Shown: positions 1 to 9,418, counted from the stretch's first letter. The stretch: 37,579 nucleotides of DNA from Myxococcales bacterium (GCA_947445025.1 CANFCB010000010.1:1-37579), one strand, 5' to 3'. The notes: generated by a model not told the origin, from the sequence alone. Made by a program: numbers and translations.

Positions 1-2
1 CA

Positions 3-917
3 TCCTTAAAAATACAACAATCGCTTTTTAAGACAACTTACCAACGGGATTTAGAATATTTATCTCAATGCGGTCCCGTGGCGCCGGGTCCCATTTGCTC
101 AACCAATATTGATCATAAAGAAGAAAAGACCGTCAAAAATAATACACCTTTTAATGCCATAAACTCCTGCCACGCCATGTCGCTTATTCGTGCAGGAATA
201 CAGGAATCGCCCAAAGGCTCGTGGAATGCAGACGCACCAACCAAACTGGGAACTGCTCTGAAAAACAATTCTGTTACTGTCGCTATCAGCTCTTATGGAG
301 AATTGCGTTATTTTTACTTTGCAGACCAAGAGGCCCTATGGATTGTTTTTTTAGGCTCTAAAACACTGGACAACTGGCTGGATGACCTGCATTTCCGTCT
401 GGTTGATGATCCCAAATTGGGCATGAAAATTCACGACGGATTTCTTCAGACAACTCAAAGCGTTTACGAAATTATTAAGACGAGCATTAATAAAAACTCC
501 GGTAAAAAAATTCGCCTGGCAGGACACAGTTTAGGCGGCGCCGTGGCCACCACTTTAGCTCTGATGCTAACAGCAGACAAATACACCGTTGAAACACTAA
601 TTACTTTTGGTCAGCCGCAAATTACCGATGCCAGCGGAGCGCTTACTTTCATAGAAAACTTCGCCTCCACAATTCCACTTATCCGATTCATTAATAATAA
701 CGATAGAGTGCCTTTCATCTTGGGCTGGCTAAACAGAGACTACAGGCAATTTGGGCCTGAAGTCTGGTTAGAAACTGCCACTGCCCAAGCAACCTTCGCC
801 CTACTTCCAGAACCAGATAATACGCGAACACTGGCAAGTGTTGACCAGTCAGGAACAGCAGATCACCAGCCAGCCGCCTATGCCGCCAGCCTAAATAAAT
901 TATTTTGCAAATTTTAA
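3..917 (+). CDS. Class 3 (alpha/beta hydrolase) lipase, 5' end cut by the window
   Basis: The reading frame is open from base 3 through to the stop at 915-917, so the protein begins outside the window; a GTG at 78 is only an internal codon or a minor candidate start. The fold is that of the Lipase_3 family. The nucleophile motif GHSLGG is present (Ser codon 528-530), followed by a NNDRVP segment carrying the likely catalytic Asp and a C-terminal DHQPAAY segment carrying the likely His, so the triad looks complete. Family members hydrolyse acylglycerols or phospholipids and are often secreted in host-associated bacteria. The signal peptide, if there is one, lies off the window. The stop is 2 bases before the start of the downstream protease, suggesting one transcript. 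Substrate cannot be deduced. Confidence 0.85.
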   Translation, partial: SLKIQQSLFKTTYQRDLEYLSQCGPVAPGPICSTNIDHKEEKTVKNNTPFNAINSCHAMSLIRAGIQESPKGSWNADAPTKLGTALKNNSVTVAISSYGELRYFYFADQEALWIVFLGSKTLDNWLDDLHFRLVDDPKLGMKIHDGFLQTTQSVYEIIKTSINKNSGKKIRLAGHSLGGAVATTLALMLTADKYTVETLITFGQPQITDASGALTFIENFASTIPLIRFINNNDRVPFILGWLNRDYRQFGPEVWLETATAQATFALLPEPDNTRTLASVDQSGTADHQPAAYAASLNKLFCKF

Positions 918-919
918 AT

Positions 920-3268
920 ATGAACAAAGTACTTGTTATCTCGCTCATCACCTCTGTTATTATAGTTTCTTCAACACAAAACATTTATGCCAAAAGTCGA
1001 CTTTTAGTTAAATTTAGACAATCACGCTCTCTTCTAGAAAAACAAGATCTCTATTTGCAAGCAATGGTAAGCCATATTCAGCGATTTAAAAGCATACAAG
1101 ACTTAGAATCGCATCAGTTTTCAACAGCTGCTGAGGCTGACAAGGCCTTGCTATTGTACCAAAATAGCCCACAAGTGATTTATGTTGAACGTGACTATCG
1201 CGTTAAAATAGCAGACATCCCCAATGACGAACTGTTTGCCTCACAATGGGGCCTACAAAATACCGGACTCTCTAACGGCATAAACGACATCGACATCAAC
1301 GCACCAGAGGCGTGGTCAATTACAGTGGGCAATTCCAATACTGTTATCGGTATTATTGATACCGGTGTCGATTACCATCATCCCGATCTCATCAAGAATT
1401 TATGGGTAAATCCCAATGAAATTGCCAACAACCAAATTGACGACGATGAAAATGGCTACATAGACGATATTCATGGCGTTAACGTAATTGATGGCACAGG
1501 AAATCCCTTAGATGACAACAACCATGGCACTCATGTTGCGGGAATTATTGCAGCAACTGGAAATAATCAAATTGGTACCAGTGGTGTGCTACAGAATGCA
1601 AAAATTATTTCTTGTAAATTTATAGATTCTTCTGGCAGTGGAAATATTTCAGATGCGATCTCCTGCCTCGACTACCTCGCCAATTTAAAAGCAAATGTCA
1701 TTGCCACTAATAATTCCTGGGGAGGCAGCGATTACTCCAAAGCACTTTACGAGGCGATTGCTAGCCATATAAAACAAGGAATACTCTTTGTAACCGCGGC
1801 CGGAAACAACGGAGCCGACAATGATCAAAAAGAGTTTTATCCAAGTAATTATCTTTTACCAAATATCATTGCTGTTGCCGCCATTGATCAAAGCGGCGCT
1901 TTAGCCAATTTTTCCAATTATGGCCGCTATATGGTTCACGCCGCAGCGCCAGGCGTCAGCATTTTAAGTACAATTGCGCAAAGTTACCAGGAGATGGACG
2001 GAACCTCAATGGCAACCCCATTCGTCACTGGACTTGCTGGCCTCATCAAAGCATACCACCCCGATGCCGACTGGAGCCACATTAAAAACCGTATCCTAGC
2101 TAGCGGCAAAAGCTTGAACGCCTTACAGGATGCCACCCTCACCGGAAAGTTGATTAGGGCCTATGACGATCAAAACTCTGGTGCACTCAACTGTGAAAAT
2201 CAAATTTTGACAACGCATATCTCACCTCCCTCCAACGCCAGCAGTTTCGAAATTGGTACCAAGATCATGCTCTCAGCCCTTAATATTAATTGCGGAAACT
2301 CTTTAGGCAACATCAACGCGGTCATCAATAGCAAAGAAATTTTTATTCTGCCTGACGATGGCATAAAAAATGATCTAAGCGCGCTTGACGGTGTTGTTAC
2401 CAGAGAATGGATCCCATATACTTTAGGGACACACCAATTTCGCTTTAGTTCAACCGATGTTACTTTGATTAATATCTACGACTCCAACAATTGGCAAAAA
2501 TATCAACAGGTCAGCAGCCCTGACTTCGAATACCGAACAATTTCTGGGATCAAATTACCCGCAAGCGACGAGTCTATTTCCGTCTTAAATTCCCCCTTTA
2601 GATTTCCCTTTGCAAGCCAAAAGGCAAGTCAGTTTATTTTATACATTGGCAGCAATGGCACCATTAGTTTAACCGATGGCCTTATGCCCAATTTCTATAA
2701 TTCAACTTTGCCCGAAGCTTCGTGGATTTCTTTGATTGCACCTTATTGGGATGACTTAAGGCCAATTGAAAACGATGCCAACTCTGGAATTTTTTACGAA
2801 GTTTTAGGAGAAGAACCTCAGCGTGAGCTTGTCATAGAGTGGCGCAATATGCGTCAATATCATTCAGCAAATAACAGTATTACTTTTCAAACCATTTTTT
2901 TTGAAAATAGTCCTGATATTTTATTTAATTATCTGGATATTAATTCTGAAAATAGCGATTATAATAACGGCGCATCTGCAACTATCGGCATCCAAACCAA
3001 GCCTAATTTATACCAGTTATTTAGCTTAAATACCGCCAATGTTTCAAGCAGGCACAGCTTATTATTTAAACTAGGAACAACCGATTCTAGAGAATTATTT
3101 CGAAGCAGCACTTACACTTATCGGTGTTTTAAGCGAAATCAATTCAGCGCGGCGGTATTTTCGAGGAATAGCAGCCAGGGCACGCATAGCAGTGAGCTCT
3201 GGAGGCGTGCGGGTAAATTCAATTTTATAAGGAATGAAAACGCCATCCAGAAACAAATTATCTTTTGA
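920..3268 (+). CDS. Secreted subtilisin-family (S8) serine protease with C-terminal beta domain
   Basis: The ATG at 920 is preferred over an in-frame TTG at 905 because it follows the lipase stop by 2 bases and opens directly on a signal peptide ending near QNIYA. Residues about 25-95 look like an inhibitor I9-type propeptide. The catalytic triad is visible as Asp147 (IIDTGVD), His205 (NHGTHVAG) and Ser363 (GTSMATP), with the oxyanion Asn in AAGNNG. Residues from about 560 form a beta-rich domain with the segment APYWDDL and a GASATIGIQ segment, of the kind attached to secreted bacterial proteases. It probably acts outside the inner membrane. The last roughly 58 codons (3095-3268) are antisense to the convergent gene downstream and read as low-complexity sequence, so the native stop may have been lost. 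It is one of two S8 proteases within 7 kb. Confidence 0.88.
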   Translation: MNKVLVISLITSVIIVSSTQNIYAKSRLLVKFRQSRSLLEKQDLYLQAMVSHIQRFKSIQDLESHQFSTAAEADKALLLYQNSPQVIYVERDYRVKIADIPNDELFASQWGLQNTGLSNGINDIDINAPEAWSITVGNSNTVIGIIDTGVDYHHPDLIKNLWVNPNEIANNQIDDDENGYIDDIHGVNVIDGTGNPLDDNNHGTHVAGIIAATGNNQIGTSGVLQNAKIISCKFIDSSGSGNISDAISCLDYLANLKANVIATNNSWGGSDYSKALYEAIASHIKQGILFVTAAGNNGADNDQKEFYPSNYLLPNIIAVAAIDQSGALANFSNYGRYMVHAAAPGVSILSTIAQSYQEMDGTSMATPFVTGLAGLIKAYHPDADWSHIKNRILASGKSLNALQDATLTGKLIRAYDDQNSGALNCENQILTTHISPPSNASSFEIGTKIMLSALNINCGNSLGNINAVINSKEIFILPDDGIKNDLSALDGVVTREWIPYTLGTHQFRFSSTDVTLINIYDSNNWQKYQQVSSPDFEYRTISGIKLPASDESISVLNSPFRFPFASQKASQFILYIGSNGTISLTDGLMPNFYNSTLPEASWISLIAPYWDDLRPIENDANSGIFYEVLGEEPQRELVIEWRNMRQYHSANNSITFQTIFFENSPDILFNYLDINSENSDYNNGASATIGIQTKPNLYQLFSLNTANVSSRHSLLFKLGTTDSRELFRSSTYTYRCFKRNQFSAAVFSRNSSQGTHSSELWRRAGKFNFIRNENAIQKQIIF

Positions 3269-3610
3269 CAAACGCAGTCTCAAGCGTACCGAAACTTGAC
3301 CTTCGAGATGTTTCACGATTTCTTTTGGAAATCCCTGTTTTGTAAATATTTCTGAACCGTAATCACGTCGTTTTAACCAAACAGTACCTGCGAATGTGAC
3401 GCCGAAAAAAGATTGGTGTCCTCCTGGCAATTCTCTGCGCCCCACGACTATAGGGCCAAACTGTCCTAAAGAAATTCTTTCTTTCCCGGCATTCTGCGCT
3501 TCTTCTTCAATTTTTTCCCAAACACCAGAAATCGAATAAAACGAACTCATTGCCATTGTAAAAACAAAAATAACAACAACGACAACAATTAATACCGTAC
3601 CCAGCAACAT
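3095..3610 (-). CDS. Small membrane-anchored protein of unknown function, downstream of proS
   Basis: I do not recognise the family. The ATG at 3610 is chosen over an upstream in-frame start (3643) because it sits one base after the proS stop and is preceded by an AAGGTG ribosome-binding site inside the last proS codons. The product is about 171 residues: a short N-terminus, one very hydrophobic segment rich in Val/Ile (residues about 3-21), then a soluble domain with GPIVVGRRELPGG and a basic, Arg-rich stretch near residue 110. This suggests a single-pass protein with its domain outside the cytoplasm. Tight spacing with proS implies cotranscription and translational coupling. Its 3' end overlaps the 3' end of the protease gene on the other strand by 174 bases. 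The ordinary protein-like composition makes it more believable as a gene than the opposing protease tail. Confidence 0.72.
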   Translation of the reverse strand: MLLGTVLIVVVVVIFVFTMAMSSFYSISGVWEKIEEEAQNAGKERISLGQFGPIVVGRRELPGGHQSFFGVTFAGTVWLKRRDYGSEIFTKQGFPKEIVKHLEGQVSVRLRLRLSKDNLFLDGVFIPYKIEFTRTPPELTAMRALAAIPRKYRRAELISLKTPISVSAASK

Positions 3611-3611
3611 A

Positions 3612-5321
3612 TTACACCTTGGTAGGAGCCAGCTGTTCAGCAATATACGTTATAACGCTATCTAGCGCAACACGGGACACTTCATCGCTGGATCTGCGTT
3701 TTACTTCGATCAAACCTTCTTTCAAAGAACGTCCCCCAACAGTGACGCGTACCGGGCAACCGATCAGATCATGATCTGCAAATTTAACACCAGGTCTTTC
3801 GTCGCGATCATCGTAAAGAACTTCTATATTATTTTCTAGCATGGTCCGATAAAGTTGATCTGCAGTTTTTACCACTTCCTCATCTTGACCAAGACGAACC
3901 AAAGAAACTTGAAACGGAGCAAGCGCCAACGGCCAAACAATACCCTTAGCGTCGTGATTTTGCTCAATTGCTGCGGCAGCAGTTCGACCAATTCCAATTC
4001 CATAACAGCCCATTTCGATGGTTTTTTCACAGCCCTTCTCATCTAGATAACACGCATGCATTGGCTCTGAATATTTTGTGCCTAAGTAAAAAATATGACC
4101 AACCTCTATGCCTCGATGAAAGACAAAAGGAGACACTTGGCACTGACCACAGATATCACCAAGCGTAGCGGAATGCAGATCCAAAAATTCTGCGGGAAAA
4201 TCACGATTACAAACAACATGTGCCAGATGATAATCTTGCTGATTAGCACCGGTAATCAACGACGGCATTTTGCTTAAAACTCGATCAACGACAATGCGAA
4301 TTTCAGGATTAAGCCCCACTGGACCCAGAAAACCTGTTGGCCCAACTAAAAGACGCGCCTCCTCATCTGTCATGAGGCGAGCCCAATTAGCATGAAGTGC
4401 TTTTTTCAATTTGCTTTCGTTAATTTCATGATCACCTCGGCAAAGTGCCATGATCGGTTTATCATCTGCCATAAACAAAACTGTTTTGACAGTTTTATCA
4501 ATTGATACACCCAGAAAGTCTGCGACTTCTACGCAGGTTTTCTGCGACGGCGTCAATACTTTTTCATAAGGCAATTCTTCGGTATGCGAGGAGTCTGTCG
4601 CAACAAAAACATTTGCTAATTCAATATTAGCTGCATAGCCACAGTGATCGCAATTTGCGATCAAATCTTCGCCGGTATCAGCCAGCACCTGAAATTCATG
4701 ACTTCTATTCCCGCCAATACTTCCGGTATCAGCCTCAACGGCCTTGAAACGGAGACCGCATCTTTGAAATATGCGCCAATATGCTTGGTACATTTTTTCA
4801 TAAGAACAGATCGCACCTGCTTGATCTACGTCAAAAGAATAAGCATCTTTCATGATGAATTCTCTGGCACGCATCAATCCAAATCGGGGGCGAGTCTCGT
4901 CGCGAAATTTCGTTTGTATTTGATAAACGGTCTGAGGCAATTGGCGATAGCTCTTAATATGATCGCTCATTAATTCGGTTACCACTTCTTCGTGGGTTGG
5001 TCCTAGACAAAAATCGGCTTGTTTGCGATCTTTAAGCCGCAACAATTCCGGACCATATTCAGACCATCTTCCTGATTTTTTCCACAATTCAGCAGGCTGC
5101 GCCATCGGCATTAATATTTCTTGTCCACCAACACTGTTCATTTCTTCGCGCACAATTTGCGAAACTTTTTGCAACACGCGTAAACCCAGCGGCAAATAAC
5201 TATAAATTCCCGCTGCCACTCGCTTGATCATACCCGCACGCAGCATCAGTCGATGACTAACCACTTGTGCATCGGCCGGATCTTCTTTCATCGTAGGAAT
5301 TAACATTTGCGAATGGCGCAT
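3612..5321 (-). CDS. proS: Prolyl-tRNA synthetase, bacterial type with editing domain
   Basis: The product charges tRNA-Pro with proline in the cytoplasm. At 569 residues it has the usual length for the bacterial form that carries a YbaK-like editing insert. Class II signatures are visible: GIYSYLPLG near residue 39, motif 2 with RDETRPRFGLMRAREFIMKD near residue 140, the insert between roughly 225 and 385, and motif 3 GCYGIGIGR near 440, followed by a C-terminal anticodon-binding domain. The start ATG at 5321 follows a GAGGACT ribosome-binding site. It is transcribed away from the second protease gene across a 190-base spacer and is followed one base later by a small membrane-protein gene. 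Nothing is odd in the conserved motifs. Confidence 0.98.
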   Translation of the reverse strand: MRHSQMLIPTMKEDPADAQVVSHRLMLRAGMIKRVAAGIYSYLPLGLRVLQKVSQIVREEMNSVGGQEILMPMAQPAELWKKSGRWSEYGPELLRLKDRKQADFCLGPTHEEVVTELMSDHIKSYRQLPQTVYQIQTKFRDETRPRFGLMRAREFIMKDAYSFDVDQAGAICSYEKMYQAYWRIFQRCGLRFKAVEADTGSIGGNRSHEFQVLADTGEDLIANCDHCGYAANIELANVFVATDSSHTEELPYEKVLTPSQKTCVEVADFLGVSIDKTVKTVLFMADDKPIMALCRGDHEINESKLKKALHANWARLMTDEEARLLVGPTGFLGPVGLNPEIRIVVDRVLSKMPSLITGANQQDYHLAHVVCNRDFPAEFLDLHSATLGDICGQCQVSPFVFHRGIEVGHIFYLGTKYSEPMHACYLDEKGCEKTIEMGCYGIGIGRTAAAAIEQNHDAKGIVWPLALAPFQVSLVRLGQDEEVVKTADQLYRTMLENNIEVLYDDRDERPGVKFADHDLIGCPVRVTVGGRSLKEGLIEVKRRSSDEVSRVALDSVITYIAEQLAPTKV

Positions 5322-5473
5322 TTTTTAGTCCTCAATCTCAATAAACACGTGATACTTCCATATTTATCGAAGCTTTCAATAGCGTAAACTCCAAAAGCGA
5401 CTTTTTCTTTTCCTATCCTCCTAGTGTCTTATATCTTTTACAACTTAATCGATGAGAGCATACCGAATACCTA

Positions 5474-5488
5474 GATACAACGTGTATC
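5474..5488. promoter_or_regulatory. Short inverted repeat in the proS/protease divergent spacer
   Basis: The two 6-base arms, GATACA and TGTATC, are exact inverted copies separated by three bases. The site lies 25 bases before the ATG of the protease gene at 5513, so it could be an operator for that gene. A site this short could arise by chance. I see no convincing -35/-10 pair tied to it; a TATAAA at 5493-5498 is the nearest -10-like sequence. Confidence 0.25.
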
Positions 5489-5512
5489 GAATATAAACCC
5501 CGGGGGTTATTG

Positions 5513-7162
5513 ATGTATCGTCTTTGGCCAGTATTCATGTCGTTACTTGTGTTCTGCGTCGCGCTTCAAGTCTCTGCCGCAGAATATATTGTTAAAGTTA
5601 AAAAAAATATAAACTTTCATAAAGCGCTTTCTGTTCTTCACGCAGAAAACGCAGTGAGAATTACCAGTATTCATCAAATCGGCAGATTAGCAAAAATATC
5701 GATGGAGACCTCTTCCGGCAAAGCGACTGCGCACCGACTATCCATGCTGGTTGCCAACCAAGATATCGAATACGTTGTTGAAAATATCAAATTACACGCC
5801 CTGGAAACACCTAGCGACTCGCGATTTTCTGAACAATGGGCCCTGGAAAAAATCAATGTTTTAAGCGCTTGGGGATTAACCAAAGGCTCTAACAATATCG
5901 TCGTGGCCGTCATTGATACCGGCGCGGATACTAAACACGAAGACCTCGCAGCAAATATCTGGACCAACCAAAAAGAAATTGCTGGCAATGGAAAAGATGA
6001 CGACGCCAATGGATTTATTGACGACATCAACGGTTGGGATTTTCATGGCAATGACAATAACCCAAATGACGAAACCTCCTCTGCCAATCCAGGACATGGA
6101 ACACATTGCTCTGGTATCATCGGTGCCGTTGGCAATAACAATCTTGGTATTTCTGGAATTAACCAACATGTTTCCATCATGCCCATTCGCTTTTTGGGAG
6201 CAGATGGTTCTGGTGATTTATTTAGCTCCACCAAGGCCATCGATTACGCAATATCCAACGGCGCCCACATCATCAGTGCCAGCTGGGGAGCTCCGGCGAC
6301 TAAAGCCATGGCACAACCTATTATTGAGGCTATTGAACGAGCCAATCAAAAAGGTGTTTTATTTGTCGCTGCTGCAGGTAACGAAGGTGCCAGCAATGAT
6401 ACGACACCAAGCTATCCTGCCAATGCAGGTTTAAGCAATGTGATAAACGTTGCTGCTTCTAATCCAAGCGACAAAAAACCAAGCTGGTCTAACTTGGGTC
6501 GATTAACTGTCGATTTAGCTTCCCCAGGCGATGAGATTTTAAGCACGCTACCAGGAAATAAATATGGAAAATTATCAGGAACATCCATGGCTACACCGCT
6601 GGTCGCAGGCCTTGCTGCACTCTTAAAAACACAAAATCCAACTTTGACACCTGCTCAACTCAAAGCCATACTGCAATCTACCGGCGCTAAAGTAGAAATT
6701 GAAACGGCTTGCAAATGCCGCATCGACGCCGCTGCCGCAACAAACGCAGTCTCCATAAAAACACTAACGGTGGTGCCCGCAGCAGGACATCTTGATATTG
6801 GAGAAACGCTGACCTTTGGTGCTTGGGGTGGTGTCGCTCCCTACACCTTCACTTCCTCGGATCCCGAAGTTGCCACAGTGACTGACGAAGGAAAACTTAC
6901 CGCTGTTAAAAAGGGTGAAATCAAAGTCAACGTAAAAGACAGCCTAGGCGCTCTCGCCACATCACTTGATATTTTGGTTGGACAAAAACCATCTGAAGCA
7001 ACAGGCGGCTGTCCTTTTGGTGACCCCTTGATTTGTATGCTCATGTGCATTATCATGCCCGACGCCCCCTGGTGCAACAATGACGGCGGTGGTGATGACG
7101 GAAAAGAAGGTGGAGGAGTGCCTGGTTTGCCTCCGGGATTCCCTGGAATGTCCATGATATAA
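5513..7162 (+). CDS. Secreted subtilisin-family (S8) protease with Ig-like domain and Cys/Gly-rich tail
   Basis: The ATG at 5513 is chosen over an adjacent TTG at 5510; a CGGGGG purine-rich tract lies a few bases upstream. The 549-residue product opens with a signal peptide ending near QVSA, then a short propeptide region. The triad is Asp135 (VIDTGAD), His198 (GHGTHCSG) and Ser358 (GTSMATP), with AAGNEG supplying the oxyanion Asn. Residues about 420-490 resemble a bacterial group 2 Ig-like domain (repeated T/S/V strands and a VATVTDEGKL segment). The last 50 residues hold four cysteines followed by an acidic, Gly-rich run and a Pro/Gly-rich end, which could be a surface-attachment or disulfide-locked tail. 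The protease core resembles that of the gene at 920 but the C-terminal halves differ. Confidence 0.92.
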   Translation: MYRLWPVFMSLLVFCVALQVSAAEYIVKVKKNINFHKALSVLHAENAVRITSIHQIGRLAKISMETSSGKATAHRLSMLVANQDIEYVVENIKLHALETPSDSRFSEQWALEKINVLSAWGLTKGSNNIVVAVIDTGADTKHEDLAANIWTNQKEIAGNGKDDDANGFIDDINGWDFHGNDNNPNDETSSANPGHGTHCSGIIGAVGNNNLGISGINQHVSIMPIRFLGADGSGDLFSSTKAIDYAISNGAHIISASWGAPATKAMAQPIIEAIERANQKGVLFVAAAGNEGASNDTTPSYPANAGLSNVINVAASNPSDKKPSWSNLGRLTVDLASPGDEILSTLPGNKYGKLSGTSMATPLVAGLAALLKTQNPTLTPAQLKAILQSTGAKVEIETACKCRIDAAAATNAVSIKTLTVVPAAGHLDIGETLTFGAWGGVAPYTFTSSDPEVATVTDEGKLTAVKKGEIKVNVKDSLGALATSLDILVGQKPSEATGGCPFGDPLICMLMCIIMPDAPWCNNDGGGDDGKEGGGVPGLPPGFPGMSMI

Positions 7163-7193
7163 TTCCTAAAGCGAGCAACATGTAGGCAAAAAC

Positions 7194-7213
7194 CCAGGCC
7201 ATAATAGGCCTGG
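7194..7213. repeat. Hairpin in the gap between protease and SpoIID-domain genes
   Basis: Seven-base exact arms (CCAGGCC and GGCCTGG) enclose a six-base loop. There is no run of T after it on the plus strand, so it does not qualify as an ordinary intrinsic terminator. It could be an mRNA end-protecting structure for the protease transcript. Confidence 0.35.
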
Positions 7214-7245
7214 CGGTAAACCCCAATTTAGGCTAGCTAGACAAC

Positions 7246-8355
7246 ATGCTACGCCATTTAATATATGCCCCATTGCTATGCTTAGTTCTCTCTCACCCAT
7301 TGCTTGCCGAGCAAGAAATTCGTATTGCCATTGGCAAGCCATCCTCACAATTAACCATCACAGGCTCCAACCTCACAGTCTCAAGCACCGATGGTACGAG
7401 TTTAAGCCAACAAGATAAAATCACCATGACTGCGGATGCCGCTGGTGTCGTTGTTAATGGTAAAAAATCAGGATCTTTAATTGTTAACGTCAACAGCCCC
7501 AACCTTATTTTTGTTAACGAGAGTCAGTACCGCAATACCTTAGAAATCAAATGGCAATTAACCAATGGCATCCCGCAGCTGGCACTCATTCACACGCTAC
7601 CCTTAGAAACTTACGTGATTGGCATTGTTTCCAGCGAAGTCCCTCATAGTTGGCCTTTGGAAGCATTGAAAGCGCAAGCTATTGCAGCCCGCACCTACGC
7701 TGTTTGGCAAAAGTTTCGCCGCCTTGATAAAAACTACCACATGGAATCATCTGTTCTTGACCAAGTCTACGGCGGCGCTCAAAGAGAACACACTTTAGCG
7801 GAACAAGCAGTACAACAAACCAAAGGTCAAATTCTCACCTACGACAATAAACCCATTGAAGCTTATTTTCATGCGACTTGTGGAGGCCAGACCGAGAGTG
7901 CTCAAGAAGCCTGGGGTAAAAATCTGGCCTATTTGCCGGGAAGTAAATGTGGCTATTGCAAAACAGCCAAACAATATCATTGGACCTACAGTCTCACCAA
8001 AAAAAATCTTCGTAACTCTTTAAAATCCGTTTTTCCCGGTGAAATTTCTCATGTAAAAATTATACAAACGAGCAAAACTGGGCGCGCTAAATTAATTGAA
8101 ATTTCCCATAAAAAACAAAAGAAACAAATATCCGCAACTTCTTTTCGAGAACTTTTAGGTTACAATAATATTCGCTCAACATTAATCGATAAAATTTCTT
8201 TTGGCTGGCTCGAAGTATCCTTTACCGGACGAGGGCATGGCCATGGCGTAGGCATGTGCCAGTGGGGAACCATGAACCTCGCCAAAGCCGGCTTTCCCGC
8301 AGAAAAAATTTTAGAGCGTTATTACCCAGCCACCGAGATTAGGCAGTTGTATTAG
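7246..8355 (+). CDS. SpoIID/LytB-domain protein, probable secreted peptidoglycan hydrolase
   Basis: The 369-residue product starts with a signal peptide (MLRHLIYAPLLCLVLSHPLLA) and carries the SpoIID domain typical of proteins that cut peptidoglycan glycan strands as lytic transglycosylases. Glu131, in the segment IVSSEVPHSW, aligns with the catalytic Glu of that family. AQAIAARTYA, a Cys-containing HATCGGQTES segment, a CGYC pair and GRGHGHGVGMCQWG near the C-terminus are further family marks. SpoIID is best known from engulfment in endospore formers, but LytB-like members occur in non-sporulating bacteria. The enzyme would act in the periplasm on stem-peptide-free glycan. Its stop is one base before the queA start, so it is probably in the same transcript as queA-tgt. 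The start at 7246 is preferred because it gives the signal peptide. Confidence 0.9.
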   Translation: MLRHLIYAPLLCLVLSHPLLAEQEIRIAIGKPSSQLTITGSNLTVSSTDGTSLSQQDKITMTADAAGVVVNGKKSGSLIVNVNSPNLIFVNESQYRNTLEIKWQLTNGIPQLALIHTLPLETYVIGIVSSEVPHSWPLEALKAQAIAARTYAVWQKFRRLDKNYHMESSVLDQVYGGAQREHTLAEQAVQQTKGQILTYDNKPIEAYFHATCGGQTESAQEAWGKNLAYLPGSKCGYCKTAKQYHWTYSLTKKNLRNSLKSVFPGEISHVKIIQTSKTGRAKLIEISHKKQKKQISATSFRELLGYNNIRSTLIDKISFGWLEVSFTGRGHGHGVGMCQWGTMNLAKAGFPAEKILERYYPATEIRQLY

Positions 8356-8356
8356 T

Positions 8357-9414
8357 ATGTCCTCTTTATCAGATTTTGATTTTGCGCTTCCTGCGCATTT
8401 AATTGCACAAAGGCCCGCAGCGCATCGCACAGATTCGCGCTTGCTGGTTTTTCAAAAAGAAATGTCTGAACCACAGCATGCGAACTTCAAAGATCTCATC
8501 GATTACCTAAGTCCTGGCGATGCTCTGGTTTTAAATAACACTAAAGTCATCCCGGCCCGCTTTGCAGGGTTTAAAATACCAACCGGGGGCAAAGTTGAAA
8601 TTTTGCTTTCTAGAGTCTTGCCTGACGGCACATGGATTGTCTTGATCGAGTCGAAACGGGTCTTACAAATCAATGCCGAGCTCACCATCGGTAGCAGCCA
8701 AACCCTGATTGCCAAAGTTTTAGAAAAAATAGAAGGTGAACCCGGCGCTTATCGCATGTCTTTTACCGAAAATATTATAGAACATGCAGACGAGCTTGGA
8801 CAAATTCCCCTGCCGCCTTATATTGAACGGAGCAGCGACGAAAAAGACAAAGAGCGTTACCAGACCGTTTTTGCTGATCCAAGCCAAAATCAAGCTGTTG
8901 CCGCACCTACGGCGGGGCTGCATTTTGATCAAAATCTGCTCAAAATGATTGAAGAAAAAGGTGTGCATCTTGTCTATGTGACTTTGCATGTTGGCCCTGG
9001 AACTTTTCTTCCCATTCGCACAGACAATTTAGACGAGCATAAAATGCATGCAGAGCCATGGTCTATCAGTAAGCAGGCCGCAGAGACGATTAACGCCGTC
9101 AGACAAAAAGGCGGACGCATCATTGCTGTAGGAACCACTTCGGTTCGCGTTCTGGAAAGCGCTGCCGCTAAGGCAAGAGAACTACAAGCTGAATCAGGGC
9201 TAACGCGTCTCTTTATACGACCCGGATTTAAATTTAAAATCGTCGACGCCTTTGTCACTAATTTTCATGTTCCTAAAACCACTTTATTACTTCTTGTCGC
9301 TGCGGCAATTGGACGTGAACGTTTCCTAGAAGCTTATCACGAAGCCATTCGTCAAGAATATCGTTTTTTTTCTTACGGTGACGCCTGCTTATTTGACGTA
9401 ATGGACTTTGCCAA

Positions 9415-9418
<4 letters not shown>
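8357..9418 (+). CDS. queA: S-adenosylmethionine:tRNA ribosyltransferase-isomerase
   Basis: QueA transfers and isomerises the ribosyl moiety of S-adenosylmethionine onto preQ1 in tRNA, making epoxyqueuosine at the wobble position. The 353-residue length is usual, and the N-terminal signature (FDFALPAHLIAQRPAAHRTDS), ALVLNNTKVIPAR, AAPTAGLHF and HVGPGTFLPIR are all present. The stop overlaps the tgt start in an ATGA arrangement, as expected for enzymes acting in sequence in queuosine synthesis. The start lies one base after the SpoIID gene stop. No preQ1 riboswitch is evident upstream. Confidence 0.98.

Noticed and set aside
78-80. GTG as the start of the lipase gene
   Set aside because: The frame is open up to the window edge with no stop, so the true start probably lies upstream.
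3855-4973. Several short open frames opposite proS
   Set aside because: They are antisense shadows of the well-supported proS gene and show no protein-like features.
7194-7213. Intrinsic terminator after the second protease gene
   Set aside because: The hairpin is good but no T run follows on the plus strand.
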